Shown: positions 1-8,113 of the stretch, piece after piece
How positions within the stretch are numbered: the stretch's first letter is position 1
How the letters are laid out: every line of letters begins with the position of its first letter
Source: Pseudomonas sp. N3-W
Lineage (GTDB): Bacteria > Pseudomonadota > Gammaproteobacteria > Pseudomonadales > Pseudomonadaceae
Assembly (NCBI RefSeq): GCF_024970185.1
Contig: NZ_CP103965.1
Location: 2,724,001-2,788,000 of the forward strand
Direction: 5' to 3'
DNA: 64,000 nucleotides
Made by a program: the position numbers and the translations under genes
Notes under the pieces: generated by a model
What the model was told of the DNA's origin: nothing
Databases searched by the model: none
The model's input: only the letters and a program-made list of their open reading frames with translations

Positions 1-223
1 AAGGCTTGCGACCCGGGTGGCTGGGGGCGAACGAGGCGTGCCCCGGCGGGTGCCAGTCCTGGGCGATGATCACTTGCTTGAAGCGCTCGCCGAGGCGATT
101 GATCAGCGGCACGATCACGTCACCTCCGGGCACTGCCAGTTCGCCACCGGGAATGAAGTCGTTCTGCACGTCGATAACCAGCAACGCGATGCGTGAAGAC
201 TGGAGTGAAGGCTGATGTGGCAT
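1..223 (-). CDS. pncA: Nicotinamidase, 5' part (cut by window edge)
   Basis: PncA hydrolyses nicotinamide to nicotinic acid and ammonia in the cytoplasmic NAD salvage pathway. Only the first 74 codons lie in the window; the gene runs off the left edge. The visible N-terminus carries the isochorismatase-fold signature VIDVQNDFIPGG with the catalytic Asp, followed by LAVPGGD, INRL and AQDWHPPGHASF, the order seen in bacterial PncA (the DWHP/H motif holds metal ligands). The catalytic Cys and Lys are outside the window. The ATG at 223 is preceded by a strong GGGAGG Shine-Dalgarno on the minus strand. Identification rests on motif pattern; the missing C-terminus is the main uncertainty. Confidence 0.85.
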   Translation of the reverse strand, partial: MPHQPSLQSSRIALLVIDVQNDFIPGGELAVPGGDVIVPLINRLGERFKQVIIAQDWHPPGHASFAPSHPGRKP

Positions 224-296
224 GGGTGGATTCCTCCCTGGAAAAACAGGTATCTGGATGGCTGTGCAATGCCGGTCAGTCAAGGATGAAAACGGT

Positions 297-388
297 GTGG
301 CGAGGGAGCTTGCTTGCGCTTGAGTTCGCAGCGCTCACAAAATTTTTTGGGGCCGCTACGCAACCAGCGCGAGCAAGCTCCCTCGCCT
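297..388. repeat. REP pair (BIME), GTGGCGAGGG type
   Basis: Two inverted copies of a GTGGCGAGGGAGCTTGCT-like palindrome (297-320 and about 368-388) separated by a spacer that is itself a partial inverted repeat (GCAGCGCTCAC / GGCCGCTACGC). This is the usual Pseudomonas REP-pair layout, and the same family recurs at 43.1, 45.8 and 54.9 kb. It sits between the start of pncA and the end of the anti-sigma gene. Confidence 0.85.
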
Positions 389-440
389 CCGGTGTATTGT
401 TCGGCATTGGGCGCACGGCTTAGCATAGTGGCAACTCAGG

Positions 441-1217
441 CTATGCGCTAAGGCGAGTTCTCAGGACGTTGGCCATGTCTTGCAGATCCGCCACCGGATT
501 GCGCCCGATCAACATCCAGGCATGTTCCATGTCCGCCCAGTACACGACATTCATGCCGTGTCGATGCTCGACCGCAACAGCCCGGCTGCCGCTGTTGGAG
601 CGGGTGACACACAGCGCCATCGGCCCGTGGGCAGCGTCCAGATACGTGATCTGGGCAATCGGCACGCCATCGTATTCAAGAATTTGCGCACGCTTGAGCT
701 CAGCGCCCTTCAGCACCAGCTGCGCGGGCAACAGGTTCAGCCCCAGACGGGCGTCGATCAGGCGCAGTTGTGCCCGTTGTGTGCTTTCATCGCCGGGCAG
801 ATGGGCCAGGGTTTGCGGCACGTAGAGCGACATGTAGTCCGCCACCAGAGCGCGCCAGTTGGTTTTTTGCTGGCTCAGTTGCCAGCCAAGGAACAACCGG
901 TCCGCCAGCACGCCGCTGACCACCAGGCCAGCCGCTGCTGCCAGAAACCAGCGGCGCCCGAATGCCGGGCGGGCCGGGTCGGGCAGGGTGTCGAGCATCC
1001 CTTGCAGGCGATCCAGCGGCGCCTGTTGGCCAAGCTCATCGTACGCGTCCTTGAACGGCAGACTGCTGCGGGCCAGCCATTGCAGGCGCAGGTTGAGGTT
1101 CGGGTCTTCGCTGACGGCGGCGTCAATGCCGCTGCGCTGCGCGGTGTCGAGTTGATCGTCGAGGTACGCCACCCATTGTTCATCGGTCGGGGGCGTCGGG
1201 CGCGGACGGTCGATCAT
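441..1217 (-). CDS. Membrane anti-sigma factor partner of the ECF sigma factor
   Basis: This is a probable anti-sigma factor that holds the ECF sigma encoded just upstream at the inner membrane. The 258-residue protein has a cytoplasmic N-terminal half (about residues 1-85) rich in acidic and Leu residues, one clear membrane helix at about 89-107 (RRWFLAAAAGLVVSGVLA), and a periplasmic C-terminal half of about 150 residues. No zinc-binding HxxxCxxC motif of the ZAS type is visible. The ATG at 1217 follows AGGAGAACGTCG and overlaps the sigma stop codon as ATGA, so the two are translationally coupled, as is typical of sigma/anti-sigma pairs. The function is inferred from topology and position; the inducing signal is unknown. 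Confidence 0.75.
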   Translation of the reverse strand: MIDRPRPTPPTDEQWVAYLDDQLDTAQRSGIDAAVSEDPNLNLRLQWLARSSLPFKDAYDELGQQAPLDRLQGMLDTLPDPARPAFGRRWFLAAAAGLVVSGVLADRLFLGWQLSQQKTNWRALVADYMSLYVPQTLAHLPGDESTQRAQLRLIDARLGLNLLPAQLVLKGAELKRAQILEYDGVPIAQITYLDAAHGPMALCVTRSNSGSRAVAVEHRHGMNVVYWADMEHAWMLIGRNPVADLQDMANVLRTRLSA

Positions 1218-1741
1218 CGACGTTCTCCTGTGGTGTTGCTCGGCACGGCTTGCAGAGGCGGGTACTCGGCCAGTTTCAGACGCGCCGTGGCCAGGCGGCT
1301 CATCACGGTGCCGATCGGTACCTGCAGCACTTGGGCCACTTCGCGGTAGGACATGCCTTCGACATAGGCCAGGTACACGGTTTCGCGCTGGGCTTCGGGC
1401 AGGGCATCGACGCGGCGGATGACCTGCGCGGCCAGCACATGGGTTTGCGCCGCGTGTTCGCCGTCGAACGACAACGCATCACCGGCATTCACCAGCCCCT
1501 GACCCTGTCGCACGCGGCGGGCGCGCACTTCATTGAGCCAGATCGAGTGCAAAATGCTCAGCAACCAATGGTCCATACGAGTGCCGGGCACGAACTGCCC
1601 GGCGCGTTCCAGCGCGCGCACGCAAGTGGCCTGCACCAGGTCTTCGGCCACATGCCGTTGCCGGGACAGCAGCAGGCCGTAGCGCCACAAACGCGCCAGG
1701 TGCTGGCCCAACTCTGCTCTAAATGCCTGATCGCTGGCGAT
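1214..1741 (-). CDS. ECF-type RNA polymerase sigma factor, likely ATC start
   Basis: This is an extracytoplasmic-function sigma factor. Region 2 is visible (RHVAEDLVQATCVRALERA, then DHWLLSILHSIWLNEVRAR), as is region 4 with its helix-turn-helix (LPEAQRETVYLAYVEGMSYREV..VPIGTVMSRL). The first conventional start codon is TTG at 1711, but the frame stays open ten codons further and the family-typical residues SDQAFRAEL lie in that stretch. Five bases upstream of an ATC codon at 1741 is a strong GGAGG (1747-1751), and an in-frame TGA lies further upstream. I therefore place the start at the rare ATC (175 residues); a TTG start would give 165. It is the third gene of a leftward operon with cytochrome b561 and the TPR protein, and is coupled to the anti-sigma gene. 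Confidence 0.85.
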   Translation of the reverse strand: MASDQAFRAELGQHLARLWRYGLLLSRQRHVAEDLVQATCVRALERAGQFVPGTRMDHWLLSILHSIWLNEVRARRVRQGQGLVNAGDALSFDGEHAAQTHVLAAQVIRRVDALPEAQRETVYLAYVEGMSYREVAQVLQVPIGTVMSRLATARLKLAEYPPLQAVPSNTTGERR

Positions 1742-1765
1742 GGCGACCTCCGTCCGTTCGGTGTG

Positions 1766-2296
1766 TCAGGTTTTCGATGAATCGTTGATGGCTTCGGCCA
1801 GGTCCTGATATTCCTCGCAGGTGCTGCCGCAGATCGACTTGATGTACTGCAACTGTTCCTGCGCCAGGTCGATCCGGCCCTTGATCACATAGGCTTCGCC
1901 CAGGTATTCGCGGACTTGTGCGTACTGCGGGTCGAGCTTGACCGATTGCAGGTAATAGCCGATGCCCTCGTCGGTGCGTCCCAGTTTACGCGTGGCGTAA
2001 CCACGATAGTTGAGGGCTTTGGCGGTGTCGGGTTGCTTGAGGGTGTCGAGCAGCGCCAGGGCCTCTTCGTATCGGCCGTCCTTGGCCAATCTGTAGGCGT
2101 AATCGGTGCGGTCGGCGTCCGGCACCAGGCTACTGGTTTGCAGCACGCATTTTTTCGAGTGGGTGTCCCAGACCTGGCCTTTGGGGCAATTGGGCTTGGC
2201 CGGTTCGTCATCGTCGCCATGGGCGAAGACGTGGGTACTGGATAACGCAGCGATCAGCAGCAGCGGGGCGGTCAGCACAGCGAGACGAGTGTTCAT
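1766..2296 (-). CDS. Exported TPR-repeat protein
   Basis: This 176-residue protein starts with a signal peptide (MNTRLAVLTAPLLLIAAL..VFA, cleavage near residue 25) and is probably periplasmic. After a short His/Asp segment and a two-Cys motif (CPKGQVWDTHSKKC), tetratricopeptide-like helices run from about residue 62 to the end (DGRYEEALALLDTL; AKALNYRGYATRKLG; LDPQYAQVREYLGEAY). A second Cys pair (CGSTC) is near the C-terminus. TPR proteins act as protein-binding scaffolds; no enzyme motif is present. It lies between cytochrome b561 and the sigma factor with short gaps, so one operon is likely and it may belong to the sensed or regulated function. The ATG at 2296 was chosen because the signal peptide begins there; upstream codons do not look coding. 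Confidence 0.75.
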   Translation of the reverse strand: MNTRLAVLTAPLLLIAALSSTHVFAHGDDDEPAKPNCPKGQVWDTHSKKCVLQTSSLVPDADRTDYAYRLAKDGRYEEALALLDTLKQPDTAKALNYRGYATRKLGRTDEGIGYYLQSVKLDPQYAQVREYLGEAYVIKGRIDLAQEQLQYIKSICGSTCEEYQDLAEAINDSSKT

Positions 2297-2324
2297 GGGC
2301 GATGCTCCGACGGTGGGTGGTGTG

Positions 2325-2885
2325 TCAGTTCGAATCACGGCTGGGCAGCATGCGGCGCAAGGTGTTGTCGCGCAGGCCGTAGTGATGGACCAGGGCCATG
2401 ATCGCGTGCACGCAGGCCAGAATGATGATGACCCAGGCCACCTGTTCATGCAGGCCGCCGAACACCGATTTCATGCTCTTGTCGAAGGTCATCAGCGTCG
2501 GCACGTCAAACAGGCCGAAGAAGCTGAACGATTCGGCCTGGGCCCAGCGAAACAGAAAACCCAGCACGATCTGGCTCAGCAACAAGGCGTACAGCGCCAG
2601 ATGGGCAGTTTTCGCCAGTATGTTCATGACGCCCTGATTGACCGGTGGCAGATGCCGGCCACGGGTCAGGCGCCAGAGCAGCCGGCCCATGACGATTACC
2701 GCCAGCAGGATGCCGCAGGAAATGTGTAGCGATTGCAAATCCTTGCGCAACGGCGTGCCCTTGGCCAATTGGTCCCAGGTCAGTGCACTGGCGAACAGGA
2801 AAATCACCAGCGCGGCGGTCAGCCAGTGCAGAATCATGGTGAGGCGGTCATAACGGCTTGGCGAATCAGGGTTCAGTGTGTTCAT
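2325..2885 (-). CDS. Cytochrome b561-type membrane protein
   Basis: This is a four-helix inner-membrane b-type cytochrome of 186 residues, likely passing electrons from the quinone pool to a periplasmic partner. Predicted helices are at about residues 20-38 (ILHWLTAALVIFLFASAL), 55-72, 88-112 and 150-170, with heme-ligand candidates in LHW, SLHI, AHLA and CVHAIMALVHHYGL. The C-terminal VHHYGLRDNTLRRMLP is typical of the family. The ATG at 2885 follows GAGG at seven bases; a TTG two codons upstream is a weaker option. It is the first gene of the leftward operon with the TPR protein and the ECF sigma/anti-sigma pair, so its promoter could be a target of that sigma factor. Confidence 0.85.
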   Translation of the reverse strand: MNTLNPDSPSRYDRLTMILHWLTAALVIFLFASALTWDQLAKGTPLRKDLQSLHISCGILLAVIVMGRLLWRLTRGRHLPPVNQGVMNILAKTAHLALYALLLSQIVLGFLFRWAQAESFSFFGLFDVPTLMTFDKSMKSVFGGLHEQVAWVIIILACVHAIMALVHHYGLRDNTLRRMLPSRDSN

Positions 2886-3036
2886 GGGCAATCCTCAAAA
2901 GGTGACTCTGATGGTCGATGTCGGGATAACACCTGAGCGTGAAAAAATATTCATTTTTTTGTGAAACCCTGTTCAGGGAAAGAACAGCCTGGTTCGCTAT
3001 GCTCGACAGCAATCGTCGTCGATCTGGAGTACGGTC

Positions 3037-3810
3037 ATGAATAATCACGTCCATCATTCTGCGGCAGCGGGTTACAAGACCAGCGCTGACACCTATGTGC
3101 GCGGGCGTCCGGACTACCCGCCGCAAGTGGCCGACTGGCTGACTGGCACCCTGGGGCTGGACGACGACAAGACCGTGCTCGACCTCGGCGCCGGCACCGG
3201 CAAGTTCACTGGGCGGCTGGTGGCCACCGGGGCACAGGTGATTGCCGTGGAACCGGTGCCGCAAATGCTGGACAAACTGTCCGCCGCGTTCCCGGACGTA
3301 CTGGCGGTGAACGGCACGGCCACCGACTTGCCGTTGCCCGATGCATCGGTGGACGTGGTGATCTGCGCCCAGGCGTTCCACTGGTTCTCCAGCAAAGAGG
3401 CATTGACCGAAATCGCCAGGGTGCTCAAGCCGGGCGGCAAGCTGGGGCTGGTGTGGAATTTGCGCGATACCCGCGTTGGCTGGGTGCCGAAGCTGGACGC
3501 CATCGTCAATGCGCTGGAGGGTGATACCCCGCGATTTTACACCGGGGCCTGGCGTCTGGCATTTCCGCACAAGGCTTTCGGGCCACTTGAGGCACAGCAT
3601 TTCGGCCATGGCCATACCGGCTCGCCGGAGGATGTGATTTTCAATCGTGTGCGGTCAACCAGCTTCATCGCCGCATTGCCCCAGGCGCAGCGCGACAAGG
3701 TCGATGAACAGATGAAAGCGCTGGTGGCTGCCGAGCCTGATTTACGCGACAAAGAGGTGATTACCGTGCCTTATGTGACGTCGGCGTTTGTAGTGGTGAA
3801 GGGCGGGTAG
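3037..3810 (+). CDS. Class I SAM-dependent methyltransferase
   Basis: This 257-residue cytoplasmic protein has a methyltransferase domain of the type-11 kind. Motif I is VLDLGAGTGKFTGRL (about residues 47-61), the acidic residue after strand 2 is in AVEPVPQML, and motifs around VDVVICAQAFHWF and LKPGGKLGLVWN match the family order. The combination AQAFHW plus WNLRD resembles a common proteobacterial family of unknown substrate. The ATG at 3037 follows CTGGAG at eight bases. It is divergent from the cytochrome b operon and followed by REP elements, so it is probably a single-gene unit. The substrate cannot be told from sequence. Confidence 0.85.
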   Translation: MNNHVHHSAAAGYKTSADTYVRGRPDYPPQVADWLTGTLGLDDDKTVLDLGAGTGKFTGRLVATGAQVIAVEPVPQMLDKLSAAFPDVLAVNGTATDLPLPDASVDVVICAQAFHWFSSKEALTEIARVLKPGGKLGLVWNLRDTRVGWVPKLDAIVNALEGDTPRFYTGAWRLAFPHKAFGPLEAQHFGHGHTGSPEDVIFNRVRSTSFIAALPQAQRDKVDEQMKALVAAEPDLRDKEVITVPYVTSAFVVVKGG

Positions 3811-3822
3811 ACCGGCGGTGCG

Positions 3823-3926
3823 GCCTTCGCGAGCAGGCTCGCTCCCACAGGGGGATTTGGGGATTGAGACAGAATGTGGGCATATCCCAAAACCAATGTG
3901 GGAGTGAGCTTGCTCGCGATGGGGCC
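3823..3926. repeat. Inverted REP pair
   Basis: Two REP elements of the CTTCGCGAGCAGGCTCGCTC type face each other (3823-3850 and 3896-3926). They fill the gap between the methyltransferase stop and the promoter region of the crotonase gene. Confidence 0.9.
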
Positions 3927-4047
3927 TGCCCAGACGGCACAGGACCCGGACCAGTCCCGCATTTGGCCGAACCACTGCCTTACTCCCCATCGTGATGCCT
4001 TGTTATAGTTCGGGCCACATTTTCTGTCCCGGTCAAGGATCACTGCC

Positions 4048-4860
4048 ATGTCTGAGTACACCGCGTTCACCGTCGAACTCGCCGACAACATCGCCCATGT
4101 ACAGATCAACCGCCCGGAGAAGATCAACGCGATGAACGCTGCGTTCTGGCGCGAGATCATCGAGATTTTCCAGTGGATCGACGACACTGACGCCGTGCGG
4201 GTGGTGGTGCTGAGCGGCGCCGGCAAGCACTTCTCCTCCGGCATCGACCTGATGATGCTGGCCGGCGTGGCCAATGAACTGGGCAAGGACGTCGGCCGCA
4301 ACGCACGGCTGCTGCGGCGCAAGATCCTCGCCCTGCAAGCCTCGTTCAACGCTGTGGACAACTGCCGCAAACCGGTGCTGGCGGCGATTCAGGGTTATTG
4401 CCTGGGCGGTGCCATCGACCTGATTTCTGCCTGCGACATGCGCTACGCCGCCGAAGACGCACAATTCTCGATCAAGGAAATCGACATCGGCATGGCCGCC
4501 GACGTTGGCACCCTGCAACGCTTGCCGCGAATCATCGGGGACGGCATGCTGCGTGAACTGGCTTACACCGGTCGCAACTTTGGTGCCGATGAAGCGCGCA
4601 GCATGGGCCTGGTCAATCGCGTCTACAGCAACCGCGACAGCCTGCTCGAAGGTGTGATGAGCATTGCCCGCGAGATCGCCGGCAAATCGCCGATCGCGAT
4701 CACCGGCACCAAAGAGATGATCAGCTACATGCGCGACCATCGCATTGACGATGGCCTCGAATACGTCGCCACCTGGAACGCCGCCATGCTGCAATCCACC
4801 GATTTGCGCGTGGCCATGGCCGCCCATATGAGCAAACAGAAACCCGAATTTCTGGATTGA
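4048..4860 (+). CDS. Crotonase-family enzyme, delta(3,5)-delta(2,4)-dienoyl-CoA isomerase-like
   Basis: This is an enoyl-CoA hydratase/isomerase superfamily enzyme of 270 residues. The oxyanion-hole segments are visible: SGAGKHFSSGIDL (about 53-65) and QGYCLGGAIDLISACDMRYA. The following stretch SIKEIDIGMAADVGTLQRLP keeps the Glu and Asp known as the catalytic acid/base pair of mammalian dienoyl-CoA isomerase ECH1, and the C-terminal region KSPIAITGTKEMI..YVATWNAAMLQS also follows ECH1 closely. The expected role is shifting double bonds in 3,5-dienoyl-CoA intermediates during beta-oxidation of unsaturated fatty acids. The start follows CAAGGATCACTGCC. A TATAGT-like -10 lies near 4005. The next gene, nudC, starts six bases after the stop. 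Substrate specificity is inferred. Confidence 0.85.
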   Translation: MSEYTAFTVELADNIAHVQINRPEKINAMNAAFWREIIEIFQWIDDTDAVRVVVLSGAGKHFSSGIDLMMLAGVANELGKDVGRNARLLRRKILALQASFNAVDNCRKPVLAAIQGYCLGGAIDLISACDMRYAAEDAQFSIKEIDIGMAADVGTLQRLPRIIGDGMLRELAYTGRNFGADEARSMGLVNRVYSNRDSLLEGVMSIAREIAGKSPIAITGTKEMISYMRDHRIDDGLEYVATWNAAMLQSTDLRVAMAAHMSKQKPEFLD

Positions 4861-4866
4861 TTGATC

Positions 4867-5697
4867 ATGACCTCACGCTGGACCACTGCAGTACTGGACA
4901 CCGAGCAACCGGGCGGCTGGGCCGTGGCACGCAGCCCCGAAGGTTTTCTGTTCGATGACAACGGCGCGCTGTTTCCCCGGGAATGGCTCAAGCGACAGGA
5001 CTTGTCGATTCTCGCCGAACACGGCATCGGCCACCTCGATGGCGAGCCGGTCTATCTGCTGGAGTTACGCAGCCACAGCGAAGTGCCGGGCTGCAACTGG
5101 AAAGGCCTGCGGGCGTTCATGCTCGAAGGCGATCACACCGTTTACCGGATTCTCGGTTACGCCGCGCAGATCGGCACCTGGTACCGGGAACACCGTTTTT
5201 GCGGTAATTGCGGGCAGCCGACGGCCCAGGTGCCACGGGAGCGGGCGATGTATTGCCAGCCGTGCGATATCCGTTATTACCCGCGTATTTCGCCGAGCAT
5301 GATCGTGCTGGTGACCCGTGGCGACGAGGTGCTGCTAGCCCGTTCGCCACGCTTTGTCACCGGGGTCTACAGCACGCTGGCGGGGTTTGCCGAGCCGGGC
5401 GAATCGGCCGAGGACTGCCTGATTCGCGAAGTGCGTGAAGAGGTGCGGATCGAAGTGAAGAACATCCAGTACCTGGGCAGCCAGTGCTGGCCGTTCCCGC
5501 ACTCGATGATGCTCGGGTTTCATGCCGAATATGCCGGTGGCGACATCGTCTGTCAGGAAGACGAGATCGAAGACGCGCAGTGGTTCAACGTGCATGCACT
5601 GCCGCCGTTGCCGGCGTCGCGCTCGATTGCCCGTTACCTGATCGACGTCTACGTGGCGCGGCGCTTAGGTCACGCTGAACCAGTGTTGCCAGGCTAG
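4867..5697 (+). CDS. nudC: NADH pyrophosphatase / NAD-capped RNA hydrolase
   Basis: NudC cleaves NAD(H) to NMN(H) and AMP, and removes NAD caps from RNA. The 276-residue protein has the family's zinc ribbon (CGNCGQPT ... CQPCD, about residues 111-132), the Nudix box from about 173 ([21 protein letters not shown], with Arg where the consensus has the last Gly) and the NudC hallmark SQCWPFPHS downstream. The ATG at 4867 is preferred over the TTG two codons upstream. It is probably co-transcribed with the crotonase gene. Its 3' end overlaps the convergent TSUP gene by 33 bases. Confidence 0.95.
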   Translation: MTSRWTTAVLDTEQPGGWAVARSPEGFLFDDNGALFPREWLKRQDLSILAEHGIGHLDGEPVYLLELRSHSEVPGCNWKGLRAFMLEGDHTVYRILGYAAQIGTWYREHRFCGNCGQPTAQVPRERAMYCQPCDIRYYPRISPSMIVLVTRGDEVLLARSPRFVTGVYSTLAGFAEPGESAEDCLIREVREEVRIEVKNIQYLGSQCWPFPHSMMLGFHAEYAGGDIVCQEDEIEDAQWFNVHALPPLPASRSIARYLIDVYVARRLGHAEPVLPG

Positions 5698-6444
5698 CCG
5701 CACGGTCAGGCCCAGCACCACGGTGATGAACACCGGACGAATGAATTTGGCGCCGCCGCTGATTGCGCTGCGTGCGCCGAAGAACGCGCCGACCATTACT
5801 GACAGGCCCATGCTCAGGCCGATGATCCAGTCCACTTGCCCGGAAAACACGAACACCGACAGCGCCGCGATGTTGCTGACGAAGTTCATGCTGCGGGCCA
5901 CGCCGCTGGCCTTCACCAGGTCGATGGGGTACATCAGCATGCTGCTGACGGTCCAGAACGCGCCCGTGCCGGGGCCGGCGACACCGTCGTAGAAACCCAG
6001 GCCGAAGCCCTGGGTCGATTGCCATTTCTTCTTGATCGGCGCCTCGCTGTCCAGCGGCGCTTTCGGCGTGCCGCCAAACAACAGGTAGACGCCGCAGCCG
6101 AAGACGATCACCGGCAGCATCTTGTTCAGCCACTCTGCCGGCAGGTAATGCGCGACCACCGCGCCGGTCAGCGCACCGATCAGGGTGCCGACGATGGCGT
6201 GGACCCATTGCCTCGGGTGGAACAGTTTGCGGCGGTAGAAAGTGAAACTGGCGGTGGCCGAACCGAAGGTCGAACTCAGCTTGTTGGTGCCCAGCACCAG
6301 ATGCGGCGGCAGGCCGGCAGTCAACAGCGCCGGGGTGGTCAACAGACCTCCGCCACCAGCAATGGCGTCGATGAAACCGGCAATGAAAGCGACGAAGGCC
6401 AGAATGGCCAGGGTGGTGAGGTCAACGCTGAGTTCGAAAGGCAT
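5665..6444 (-). CDS. TSUP-family (TauE/SafE) membrane transporter
   Basis: This 259-residue inner-membrane protein has about eight hydrophobic helices and the two TSUP half-repeats. The first repeat shows [20 protein letters not shown] and [15 protein letters not shown]; the second shows [15 protein letters not shown] and [14 protein letters not shown] permeases move sulfur-containing or organic anions such as sulfite, sulfoacetate or related C2 compounds. The substrate here is unknown and there is no linked pathway gene. No strong Shine-Dalgarno is seen before the ATG at 6444. Its last 33 bases overlap nudC on the opposite strand. Confidence 0.9.
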   Translation of the reverse strand: MPFELSVDLTTLAILAFVAFIAGFIDAIAGGGGLLTTPALLTAGLPPHLVLGTNKLSSTFGSATASFTFYRRKLFHPRQWVHAIVGTLIGALTGAVVAHYLPAEWLNKMLPVIVFGCGVYLLFGGTPKAPLDSEAPIKKKWQSTQGFGLGFYDGVAGPGTGAFWTVSSMLMYPIDLVKASGVARSMNFVSNIAALSVFVFSGQVDWIIGLSMGLSVMVGAFFGARSAISGGAKFIRPVFITVVLGLTVRLAWQHWFSVT

Positions 6445-6520
6445 GGTGTCGGCTTATTCGGCGGGGGCTGCGGGGAGGCCGACATCTTACCCATATCCCG
6501 CTTCTGCGGCGACCCGTCTG

Positions 6521-6672
6521 GCCTCATCGCGGGCAAGCCCGGCTCCCACAGGGGATTAGTGTCGTGATCAGATTTTGTGTATGACGCAAGTCCAGTGTGG
6601 GAGCGGGCTTGCCCGCGATGGCGTCAGCTCAGAGGTTTGCGACGCCCCGTCTGGCCTCATCGCGGGCAAGCT
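6521..6672. repeat. REP cluster, third element interrupted by an IS
   Basis: Three REP elements lie upstream of the TSUP gene: 6521-6552 (GCGGGCAAGCCCGGCTCCCAC type), its inverse at 6594-6622, and the left half of a third at 6653-6672. The third is cut by the insertion sequence; its right half resumes at 7918. Confidence 0.9.
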
Positions 6673-6710
6673 TGAACTGGTCAAGTAATTCTGGACACCA
6701 GTTAAGGTTT

Positions 6711-7846
6711 TCACGCCGCCAGTTTCTCCATAGCTACCGGCGAACGGTAGTCGTTGTAGCTATGGAGTCTGACGTTGTTGTATCGCATCACATAACGCTG
6801 CACATCCACTCGGGCTTCATACTCCGAGCTGTAGCCATCGTCTGGCACCCACTCTGACTTCAAGCTCCCAAAGAAACGCTCCATCGGGGCGTTGTCCCAG
6901 CACTCACCTTTACGACTCATGCTTTGCAGGAGTCCATGCTTGCGCATCTCATTCCTGAATTTATGGCTGGTGTATTGGCAACCTTGATCGGAATGAAACA
7001 GCACCTCTTTTGGACGGCCTCGCAATTGGACCGCCATTCGCAGCGCCTCGCAGGTCAACGAGGCATCGGAAATCATTGAAAACGACCACCCCACGATCCG
7101 GCGAGCGAACAGATCCAGAACCGCCGCGAAATACATCCAGCGCTTGCCGACCTTTATGTACGTCACATCGCCACACCACACCTGGTTGATCGCCGTGACA
7201 TCAAACTTGCGCTTGAGCACATGCGGCGCCACCAGCGCTTCTACGCCGGAAGATTTGTACTTGTGCCGCCGTCGCTGATGACTGGCAACACCGGCTTCGC
7301 GCATCAAACTGCGAGCCATATGCCGCCCCACACGATGCCCTTTTGCCTGCAGCTCTTTGGAAAGGGTGCGAGACCCTGCGGACGCTCTGGATTCCTTATG
7401 ATGCTCGACCAGCACGGCTTTAAGTTTCTCCCGCTCAGGTTTCACCTTGCCTTGGCGCTGACGCCAGGCGTAAAAGCTGCTGCGGTTGACTCCAAACGCC
7501 CGACAGCAATTGTTGACGCCGTACTGCTCGTCCAGCTCATCGATCAGCGAGAATGATCTTTGGAGTCCAAAAGCAGGAGAGCACTGGCCTTTTTTAGGAT
7601 TTCAATGTCCAGGTCTTTTTGCCTGAGCAACGCTTTGAGCTGCTGAATCTCTCGCTGATCGGCGGTAATCGCCTTGGCCCCCACCGGGGTCGAGCCCAAG
7701 CGCTCTTTGCGAACCTGATCGACCCAACGGCGCAAGGCGGTAGGGCCAATATCCAGACTGGCACAGACTTCTGGAACTGACTGGCCTTCGTCCAGCACCA
7801 TGCTGGCAGCCTTGAGCTTGAACTCACTGGAATAAGATTTACGCAT
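6711..7846 (-). CDS. IS3-family transposase OrfAB, made by -1 frameshifting
   Basis: The OrfB part (6711 to about 7589, minus strand) is an rve/DDE integrase domain with the catalytic residues visible as CGDVTYI (Asp), HSDQGCQYTS (Asp) and MERFFGSLKSEW (Glu), after an HTH_21-like region (ELQAKGHRVGRHMARSLMREAG). The open OrfB frame has no good start of its own until a GTG at 7445, but it is open back to the slippery heptamer A-AAA-AAG at 7595-7589. A -1 shift there would continue OrfA into a peptide reading LIDELDEQYGVNNCCRAFGV, the normal start of IS3 OrfB. The full transposase would be about 379 residues. Nothing suggests inactivation. Confidence 0.85.
7544..7846 (-). CDS. IS3-family transposase OrfA (HTH_Tnp_1)
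   Basis: OrfA has 100 residues. An N-terminal helix-turn-helix that binds the IS ends (SSEFKLKAASMVLDEGQSVP..LDIGPTALRRWV) is followed by a leucine-zipper-like helix (ITADQREIQQLKALLRQKDLDIEILKKA) that mediates oligomerisation in this family. The ATG at 7846 follows GAGG at nine bases; a TTG two codons upstream is less likely. Alone it is expected to repress transposition; fused to OrfB by frameshift it forms the transposase. Confidence 0.88.
   Translation of the reverse strand: MRKSYSSEFKLKAASMVLDEGQSVPEVCASLDIGPTALRRWVDQVRKERLGSTPVGAKAITADQREIQQLKALLRQKDLDIEILKKASALLLLDSKDHSR
7589..7595 (-). other. A6G slippery site for -1 frameshifting
   Basis: On the minus strand the bases read A AAA AAG in the OrfA frame, within the Leu-Lys-Lys codons. 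A -1 slip moves ribosomes into the OrfB frame. This is the standard IS3-family mechanism; no downstream pseudoknot was worked out. Confidence 0.75.
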
Positions 7847-7917
7847 ATCCAAACACCTCAGATTTGGGCGCCATCATAGCGCCCGATTGAAGTGTCCAAA
7901 ATCATTAGGCCAGTTCA

Positions 7918-7941
7918 GGCTTGCCCGCGATAGCGGTGGGT
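7918..7941. repeat. Right half of the IS-split REP
   Basis: The sequence GGCTTGCCCGCGATAGCGG continues the half-palindrome that ends at 6672 on the far side of the IS. The remaining gap up to 8113 holds the upstream region of the TonB-dependent receptor. Confidence 0.85.
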
Positions 7942-8039
7942 CATTCACCATTGTTGTGTCTGCCGGATCGCCTTCGTGAGCAGGTATGGTGTCTCGCCGG
8001 TGATCCTGTTCAGAACGGCATAACCTCATCACCCAACGG

Positions 8040-8062
8040 TCTAACCACCCCCTATAAAATCC
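8040..8062 (+). promoter_or_regulatory. Shared upstream motif, copy 1 (before TonB receptor)
   Basis: The stretch TCTAACCACCCCCTATAAAA is closely matched at 11040 in front of yejA (16 of 20 core positions from 8041). The TATAAA could act as a -10, with no clear -35 at the right distance, so an activator or alternative sigma factor is possible. Function is inferred only from conservation between the two sites. Confidence 0.4.
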
Positions 8063-8113
8063 CTCTCGCCATCGCACAACCCTGCATAAACCTAAACGCA
8101 GGGATGGCTGTTC

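Larger units (their letters stand above)
6673..7917 (-). mobile_element. IS3-family insertion sequence, about 1245 bp, inserted in a REP
   Basis: This is a complete-looking IS3-family element. The outer ends are inverted repeats that begin TGAACTGG and remain similar through ..TTGGACAC about 27 bases in (imperfect inside). It carries orfA and orfB on the minus strand with an A6G slippery site between them and an intact DDE set, so it may be active. The flanks are the two halves of one REP, joined as GCGGGCAAGCTTGCCCGC once the element is removed. A 3-bp GCT duplication fits (6670-6672 and 7919-7921) if one extra base at the right end is counted as part of the IS. Confidence 0.9.

Noticed and set aside
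7941-8113. Possible Fur box before the TonB-dependent receptor
   Set aside because: No stretch resembling GATAATGATAATCATTATC was found, so iron control is not supported by sequence.
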